Shown here one piece after another: positions 49,701 to 58,700 of a stretch of 64,000 nucleotides of DNA (its first letter is position 1; each line of letters begins with the position of its first letter). The notes beneath the pieces are model-generated. The model did not search any database. It was not told the origin of the DNA and saw only the letters and a program-made list of their open reading frames with translations. The DNA is from Haliotis asinina (lineage: Eukaryota > Mollusca > Gastropoda > Lepetellida > Haliotidae), in NCBI RefSeq assembly GCF_037392515.1, contig NC_090282.1:55390843-55454842 (forward strand). The letters are read 5' to 3'. The translations under genes and the position numbers were made by a program.

Positions 49701-52700
49701 ATCTGGTGGCTGACATGCAGGGTGCATGTCCATGTCCATGTGGGCCCCCCAAACTTGTAGTGATGCATCTACACAGAGATGACTGTTGCAATTCAGGTTG
49801 TCAAATAAGTCTCTGCAATGTTGTAATGGGCATAGTTGTAGTCTTCCCCTTCGGGGCAAATGCTGCTATGAAGTGAGTACACCGAGAATACACTGTCGCA
49901 GTGGTAACAGAAAGAGTAGAACTTGCGGTATCATGGATTGAATCTTGTCTCAACACTTTTGTTTTGCAAAGATTTTCCTTCCTTGAATGTAAAACTTGCC
50001 TCAGATTCAAGTCTGACTTCATCAAATCTTCTGGTAATGTGATACCATTCTGTGTAGGCCATGCTTGCTGTTGCAGGAGCATTTCAATCAGCTGAATATT
50101 CATGAAGACAGTAGGTGAGGTAGTATGAACAAGTACATGCTTCATCTGTAATGAAGATATTGGCACTGGAATCACTTCATTTTCAGATCATTAACACTGT
50201 AAGTTGTGGGCGTGCTGTCCTCCATGTGAAGTCTATATATAGCTGACCAGTTGTCACGACTAAACTGCCATATGTTGCTGCACGCCTTCAGCTAAACAAC
50301 GTTGAATCTGCTGCTAACAGACCTCTTGCCTCTTGAAGACAATCGAATGCTGCTGTACACTGCTATCTGGGTTGTAAATAACATCTTTCCAACGAAGAAA
50401 GGTTTGTTTACCAGACATCCATATAGAAGTCAATGTAGCTGTCACTGTACTATTTCAACAATCACATGTGTGTATCAGACAGTCCTCACCAAACATCCAT
50501 ATAGGACTCCCTGCAATGTAGCTGTCACTGTACTATTTCAACAGTCACATTTGTGTATCAGACAGTCCTCACCAAACATCCATATAGGACTCTCTACAAT
50601 GTAGCTGTCACTGTGCTATTTCAACAATCACGTGTGTATCAGACAGTCCTCACCAGACATCCATTTAGGGCTCTCTACAATGTAACTGTCACTGTACTAT
50701 TTCAACAGTCACATTTGTGTATCAGACAGTCATCACCAAACATCCATATAGGACTCTACAATTTAGCTGTCACTTTACTATTTCAACAATCACGTGTGTA
50801 TCAGACAGTCCTCACCAGACATCCATATAGGACTCTACAATGTAGCTGTCACTGTACTATTTCAACAATCACATGTGTATATAAGACAGTCCTCACCAGA
50901 CATCCATATAGGACTCTCTACAATGTAGTTGCCACTCCAAGGCTGTCTGGCAGTCATCAAGGAGTCACGGTCCCAGGTGAGACCCTCATAGTAGCTGTCA
51001 ATCAGGTTCCAGGCAATAGTGCTGCAAGAGAGCAGGCCAAGAGTGAGTGAGTTACCGCCAGACAAAGCAGTAAGGTACATGGAATCAGTTCTCCACTACT
51101 ACATGGTCAGTGCTTTATTAGTGGCAAAACATTCATCTTACAGCTTTATGTATTTTTAAACATTTACTACAACTGATAAAGGTAAAATTCCATCTATATT
51201 TACTGAACAAAAACACCAAACAAGTCCTAGACTGTATGTAAGATATGATAAAGGGTACCACTGTTACAAGGTTTCACAGTGACTTGTGACTGTAGATAGG
51301 AAATGCTACCAACTTCATTCCACCTACCTTGTTAAATAGCGATCAACATAGTTTTCATTTAAAACCTGAAACAATGAGTTACTGGTTCAACAGTCATGAA
51401 GAGAACACCCATAAAGTCTCAAATGATCCAGAGAGTATCCATCAGAAGTTGAAGTGATTCCTTAAACAAATGCTAGGTCATTGGTTGAACTAACATCACA
51501 GCAAGATTACGACTAATCTATCATTTTTTTAAACTGCATCACTACTGAGTGAATGAGTTTAGTTTTATGCCGCACTCAGCAACATTCCAGCTATATGGCG
51601 GCAGTCTGTAAATAATCAAGTCTGAACCAGACATGTGTCAACCAAGTCAATGAGCCTGACCACCCAATCCCATTAGTCGCCTCTTACGACATGCATAGTT
51701 GCCTATTATGGCAAGCATGGGTTGCTGAAGGCCTATTCTACCCCGGGACCTTCACGGATCGCATCACTACCGACTCACATTGGATCCACCTTTCCCCATT
51801 ACAGTTAAGGTAAATGAAACTCACCCTGGCCTAGATCATCTATCACCCATTATAGAATCCTCGATATCTCCACCGTATAAGCTCCAATAAATCTCCACTA
51901 TACCCTAGATGTATCTACGGCTCAGCCAGATTTTGGTGTCACTGGCACTGGCGTTTGAGCTGAGGCCGGTGCTGGTGTTGGTCGAGACACTGGAGCATTC
52001 ACTGCAGAATCTATCTGTGATGGAGGTTTAAAGAACCATGTTGCTTGTCTGTCTGTAGTTCTCTCAAATGTTTTCCTGACATGTTGACGATGATTTGGAA
52101 AAACCTCTCTGCCTGTTTCCACTTCATAGCTCCTCTCATCAAGTCTTTTGGCTACCACACCTTTCTGCCACACTTTACTGTTGACAGAAAATGGCTTCAT
52201 CCTAACCACATCTCCTTCTTCCAGAGATTCCAAGTCCTTCACATGCCTGTCATAATTTGACTTCTGCTTCTTTTGCTCAGCCAACAGTTTCTGTCTCTCG
52301 TCTGCATAACCAGTTGTTCTAGGCTTGAGGAGGTTTGCACTTGTTGGTAACAGCGTTTTACAATGCCTGTTCATGAGACGTTGTGCTGGACTAGATCCCA
52401 CTCCTTGAGTAGGTGTGTTCTGGTAGTCTAACACTGCAAGATATTGATCATTACTGCTGTCTTTGGTTTAATGTAGCAGTCGTTTAGCCGTCTTCACTGC
52501 TGATTACGCCTTGCCATTGCTGTTGTACCGGCTTGACATGATATGTTGAATGTCCCAAGCAACCATGAATTTCTGGAATTCATCAGACTTGAACTGCGGA
52601 CCATTATCACTGATGACTTGGTCAGGGATTCCATACCGAGAGAAATGAGCTTTCAACTTCTTTACCACTGCTTGAGATTTTGTGTCGTACAGGTAGTCAA

Positions 52701-55700
52701 TTTCCCAGAAATCACTAAAATAATCCACTGCGATCAACTAGTATCTGTTCTCAAGAGTGATAGGTTCTTTCCGGCATCAAAGAAGGTTGTAAGGTTTCCT
52801 TCTGTTGATCAACTTGATATCTGCAGCACGACTCGCATGTCTCAATGTACTGTACATGTGTGGCCAGTACAAACACTCTGTAGCTTGACGAAGACAGCCT
52901 TCAATTCCTATGTCAGATGTATGTATTCTTGTCTTCATGAGCATCCTTAAACTGTGCGGTATGATCAGATGTTCTCCATGAAACAGCAGACCATTTTGCA
53001 GAGTAATTTCGTCCCTTTAGTTGAAGTATGGATATAATTCCATGGGCAGAGTGTTCTTGTCTTCAGACCGACCATTCAGGACGACAGTTTCTGCAGCACT
53101 TCATCCTTTTCTGCTTCCCAACGGATTTGAGAAAGTCTCTGGTTAGTTATTGGCAAGAATTTTGCCATGTACACACATGTGAATTCATCCTGATTCTCAT
53201 CCGAGGGTAGATGTGCTCTTGAAAGGGTGTCTGCTAAGACAACCTCTATTCCTTTCCTGTATTTCACTGTCACATCATATTGCTGCATTGCCAATATCAT
53301 GGCTTGCAGACGTCTGGGTCACTATGCAAAGGTTTGCTTGTAACTGACTCTAGAGGATGATGATCATTCTCTACCAGCACTTTACGTCCAAATGTGTATG
53401 TATGGAACTTGCGTAACCCAAAGACCACGGAGAGTAGTTCTTTTTCTGTCTGTGCGTATCTTGTTTCTGCAGATGTTGATGCACGACTGGCATATGCAAT
53501 AGGTTTGCTGTTCTGTAACACTGCTCCAAGACCAAGTGAGCTTGCATCGCTTTGTAACGTTAGCTCTTGTCTCTCCTTGCAGTAGGACAGTACCATCTCA
53601 ACAGTGCATGCATGTTTTGATGATGATCAATAACAGCCTCACTTTTGTCTTTGCCTCTTCCAAAGATGAGAATGTCACTCCTTTCAGGCCACCCAATGCC
53701 TGATTTAATCTCTTCTGAAATATCTCATGAGATACACTTAGACCAAATGGCAGTCTGGTCCAATGAAAGCGACCAAAAGGCGTACCAAATGTGCAAAGTA
53801 GGCATGATTCAGCATCTGTTACATCAGGCAATATTTCATCAATTGCAGGCAACTGATAATGTTCCCGTCGAAGGGCACCGTTGAGGTCTTTCAGGTCAAT
53901 ACATACCCAAACGCCTCCAGATTGTTTCTGGGCAATCACTAAGGAGCTAACCCAATCTGTGGGCTCATCCACAGGTACAATCACTGAAAGCTTCACTAAA
54001 CGATCACGTTCATTTTTCAATTCATCCCTCTTAGATATCGGAACTCTATTCTGCTACAACACACATGGTTGCACTTCAGGAGTGAGTGAGTGAGTTTAGT
54101 TTGTTTTACGCCACACTCAGCAATATTCCAGCTATATGGCAGCTGTCTGTAAATAATCGAGTCTGGACCAGACAATCCAGTGACCAACAACAGGAGCATC
54201 GATCTGCGCAATTGGGAACCGATGACACGAGTCAACCAAGTCAGCGAGGCTGACCACCTGATCCCGTTAGTAGCCTCTTACAACAAGTATAGTCGCCTTT
54301 TATGGTAAGCATACGTTGCTGAAGGTCTATTCCACCCCGGGACCTTCACGGGTCTGCACTTCAGGATCAACATATATTTGAACTTTGCCTGGTAAATGCC
54401 CAACCTCATCTGCAAATACATCTGAAAATGACTTTATGAACTCTTCTGCTGAGGTCACATCATTCTGTTGGGGTGACGGTATTACTACAGAATTCATCCT
54501 CACAAAGTTTTCCTCATTGACGATCAAAAGCCCCATTTTTTGCACTGCATTAGATTGCAACAATGGTACTAGCCTGTTAGTGTCACCAGGTACAACCACA
54601 AATTCCACTTTGTATGTCTTTCTGTTCTTAGGGTTCTTCAACTGAATCCTAGATACACCATCAGGATGTAAGACTGAACCATTCCACATCCAAAGAACCT
54701 TTTGAGTAAGTGACACAATCACATCAGGGCTCAAATACCTACTTGGCAATATGTTCATAGACACACCACAGTCAATTTGAAATACAACCCGAACACCTTT
54801 TCCTCACAGTCATCTCGGCATAAAAGTCTGAGCCTCCAACTTGATTACGTGTTTCGATGCAATCAAAGGTTACACCACTGATCGGTTCTGTTTTCTCATC
54901 ACTGTCTGATTGTCATCTGACACAGCATTCACATGATTTGATTTCTTTCTGTTATGGCGACATTTCATCTTGATATGATTTTTCCCATGACATCTCTCAA
55001 ACACTTTTCCCCATGCAGGACACTTTGTATCACATGTTTGTAGCCACAGAATTTACAGCTTGGCAAGTTTGGTTTCTGAGGTGGTTCATCAAATTTCTTC
55101 TGCGATTTTCTTTTCCCCTGTTTCACTTTATGCACTTCCTCAGTGTCCATAGTTTTAACTCTCACTACTGCAGCTTCAGCACTTCCTCAGTGTCCATAGT
55201 TTTAACTCTCACTACTGCAGCTTCAGCACTTCCTCAGTGTCCATAATTTTAACTCTCACTACTGCAGCTTAAGCACTTCCTCAGTGTCCATAGTTTTAAC
55301 TCTCACTACTGCAGCTTCAGCACTTCCTCAGTGTCCATAGTTTTAACTCTCACTACTGCAGCTTCAGCACTTCCTCAGTGTCCATGATTTTAACTCTCAC
55401 TACTGCAGCTTCAGCACTTCCTCAGTGTCCATAATTTTAACTCTCACTACTGCAGCTTCAGCACTTCCTCAGTGTCCATGATTTTAACTCTCACTACTGC
55501 AGCTTCAGCACTTCCTCAGTGTCCATAATTTTAACTCTCACTACTGCAGCTTCAGCACTTTTACACATCTGAATGCAGGACTTTAATGTTAGTTTTGGAT
55601 CTGAAAGCAACTTTCTCCTTAGATTGGATTCTCTGATTCCTGTGACAATCCTATCCCTCAACAAAGAGTCTTTCAAACAATTACAACAATTGCAGCTTTA

Positions 55701-58700
55701 TGCCAACGTTCTGATAGAAGTTAGGTACTCATCAAAAGATTCAGATTCCTTTTGGAATTCTGTTGTTCAAAACATATCGTTCATAAGTGTCATTAGTTTC
55801 ACTGATGGTATATGCATCAAACTTCTTGATTATTGTCTCCATATCGTTCTCTTCTTCGGGAAGAAATTCCATTGCAGAATACACTTTCAATGCCACAGTC
55901 CCCATAAAATGTAAGAAAGCAGTGACTTTGTAATTCTCAGGAACTCTGTCTAGCTGTGCTACAATAACATAATTTTCCTTCAAAGCTTTCCATATCCTCC
56001 AGTTGTCCGCATCTTTGCCTGACAGTTGTACTGGCAGTGGGGGTAACATGTGCGGCAAGGGTAATTTGGGTTCAACACCTGCTGCCTGCGCCTCTCCATT
56101 CTCTAACGGTTGGTTTTGCTGTTCCGCCATTAGTGAATGTCAATTCAAACACAGTAGTAGTGATGACAAAGACTGTTGTTATCCAAACAAGGCACAAATA
56201 CAGTAAACCATACTGTACCTGAAACCATGTGCTCTTGACTCAAGCTGTACACAACCATGCGGTCTTCATCAGTCCACACGAAATGCTATCAACAAGGCAA
56301 CCAGTGCGAGTTTCAGCACTGACACAAACTTATGGATATAGAAGACAACGACATATCGCGCTTGCAGTCAGCCATGATATTACAGGAACGGGATGATGGG
56401 AGCAGTTATTGCACCATATAAGGGAGTAATCCTTGTATTGTATGAGTTTGAAGAACTCCTCATACTTCTTTCAGAGTTCTTCTGCATAAGTTATATTGCC
56501 AAGTCTGAGCAGTTAGATATATACTCATGGAAACATTTAAGGGAACGCATGAAATAGCCGTGACTTTTAATCTTTGAAACAGTAAGAGAAAAGTTTATAC
56601 AGATGAAAAGGCTTATGTCAAGTGATGAAAATCAATATCGAGTGTGTCCCCCATGTCTCTGGAGAACTGCTTGCATTGTCGTGGCATGCTGCGAATGTGT
56701 GTACGGATGGTACCAATCGGAATTCTATGCCATTCTTCCTGGAGAGCCACGAAAAGTTCATCCAAATTGTTGGGTTGAACAGGTCTGTCCCGAACATTGC
56801 GGCCTAGAACATCCCAAAGATGTTCGATGGGGTTAAGATCAGGACTTTTGCCCGGCCATTGCAACACCCGGACACCTGCAGCCCTCAGTCTGTCCCGACA
56901 AACATGAGCGATGTGAGGGCGGGCATTGTCATGCTGGAACTCGAACATTCGACCTGCTGTATGCGCAAAAGCGATCACAGTCGGGTTCATGATCTCATCA
57001 CGATATCGTACACCTGTTATCCTGCCATCAACACGCACAAGATCTGTTTTGTGGTTAAAGGGAAACCCGCCCCACACCATAACAGAGCCCCCCCAAAATG
57101 ATCATGCTGTTTCATGGTGCAGGCACTGTGACGTTCCCGAACGCGTCTCCAAACTCGAATTCGACCGTCATTATGGTCTAGTGTGTACCTGCTCTCATCA
57201 CTTAACATGGTGTTTCTCCATTGAGGTACGGTTCTTCCTGCATGGTTCCGTGCTCACTGCAGTCTCAAGCGCTTGTGTTGCACAGTCATGTTGATCCCAA
57301 CCAATGGACGGCTGCCTTTTAGACCAGCCGATATAAGATGATTACGCACTGTACGTGAACAAATTCTGACGGTTGTTATTCGCCTGAATTCCGTATTGAT
57401 TTTGGAGGAGGATTTGAACCTGTCTCGCAGAGCAATAAGGAGTAGGGTCCGGTCATCCCGTGGGGTGGTTTTCTTTTTCCGTCCCCGACCATGCCTCATT
57501 TTCACGTCACCAGTCGCTCCATAGAGATTCCAAAGTCTGGATATCACGCTAACAGACTTGTGAAAAGTTGTTGCAACCTGTCGTAATGAGCTTCCAGCAT
57601 TAACCATGCCAGTTGCCTCCCATTTCTGTGCCAAAGTTAAGTACTGTCTCGCCATGGTAACAATGTTTTTAACCGTTGTGTTTGACAGTGCACATACACG
57701 TCACGTGTAAATCTAAGTGCATGTAACTTTAGGAGTATGTAGTGCACATGCATGGAAAGCATTATGGTGAGTTTGAGTGAACTGCTCTTCACGAAAACGA
57801 TAATACACTACGCTGAAGTTAGTAAACAGAAATATTGAATTTCCCAAAGAAACATGCGTTCCCTTAAATTTTTCCATGAGTATAATTTAAAAAGCAAAAG
57901 TGAGTTGTGACAGGTATGCTCAACTTCTCCGCGTAGACACCTGATTGCATAAAAAGCCAGCTAAGGTAGGTAATAAATTTATTGGGCCGAACGATAGATG
58001 CATCCAGGGTAAGGTGGAGATTTAACTGAATGTATACCCTGGAGATATCGAGGATACCCGAATAGTCAAGGTAAATAGAGCTCATCCTGGCCTAGATTAA
58101 TCTTTTTTCCTCATAGCTAAGGTAAACAGAACTCACATGGTTCAGATCCAATGTCTCCCCTTTATAACTAAGGTAAACAGAGCTCATCCTGGCCTAGATT
58201 CATTGTTCCCCTTTACGGGTGAGCTAATCAGAATTCCCTCTAGCCTAGATTTATCTCTCTTCTTTGAAGTTAGTGTAAACAGAAGTTACCATGTCTCCCC
58301 TTATAGTTAAGGTAAACAGAACGAACCTGGCCTAGATCTATCTCTCTACCTTATGGTTAAATAAACAGACCTCACCTTGGTCTAGATTCATTTCTTCCCC
58401 TCATTGCTGTTGAATGTGATTGAGACTCACCCTGGCCCACAGTCCACCTCCTTTTTCATTGTTAAATGCGCTGTAGTCTTCTGATGCCCACAGCAGTTTG
58501 CCTGTCTTCACTGCTGCTACAGGCGTGGCCTTCCTTGGGTAGTGAACTCTAAAACAGACATATGTACATCAGTGAAAAATCAAGTATCATGAAACTCAAA
58601 GATCTTTTTCTGTTTTGTTGTTGTTTGTTTCGTGTTGAACTCTGCACTCGATTAAAACCACCTCCTACATTAAAACCTATCTTTGTGAGTATTCGGTAGT

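Larger units (their letters stand above)
48050..50390 (-). mobile_element. DIRS-like retroelement D, truncated at the right
   Basis: Left inverted arms lie at 48050-48075 and 48125-48160 (tgtaattttctgaataaaat against ttataaagaaaattacat), then cttatcctgactcatgctta. The recombinase end (48940-48600) and RNase H remnant (49860-49630) are on the minus strand. The right terminal repeat is missing: the sequence ends about 50390, where the GALC array begins. Confidence 0.75.
51922..56130 (-). mobile_element. Ty3/gypsy gag-pol remnant without LTRs
   Basis: Order on the minus strand: gag, zinc knuckle, protease end, RT, RNase H, integrase, GPY/F-like end. Every domain is broken by stops, deletions or a SINE. 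I found no LTR pair in the flanks. The style (short gag beginning [37 protein letters not shown]) resembles K02A2.6-type gypsy elements of invertebrates. Confidence 0.88.
51853..58055. mobile_element. 6.2-kb composite bounded by roughly 65-bp inverted repeats
   Basis: atcctcgatatctccaccgt, aaatctccactataccctag, atgtatctacgg at 51856-51920 is inverted at about 57987-58055 (reverse reading atcctcgatatctccagggt, aaatctccaccttaccctgg, atgcatctatcg). On both outer sides the same intronic array (actcaccctggcctagat) continues. So one block, holding a gypsy remnant and a Tc1-like element, split the array. The gypsy pol stop codon sits one base from the left inverted repeat. Confidence 0.6.

Noticed and set aside
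51922..56130. Calling the gypsy remnant an intact endogenous element with LTRs
   Set aside because: No LTR pair was found and every domain is broken by deletions, frameshifts or a SINE.
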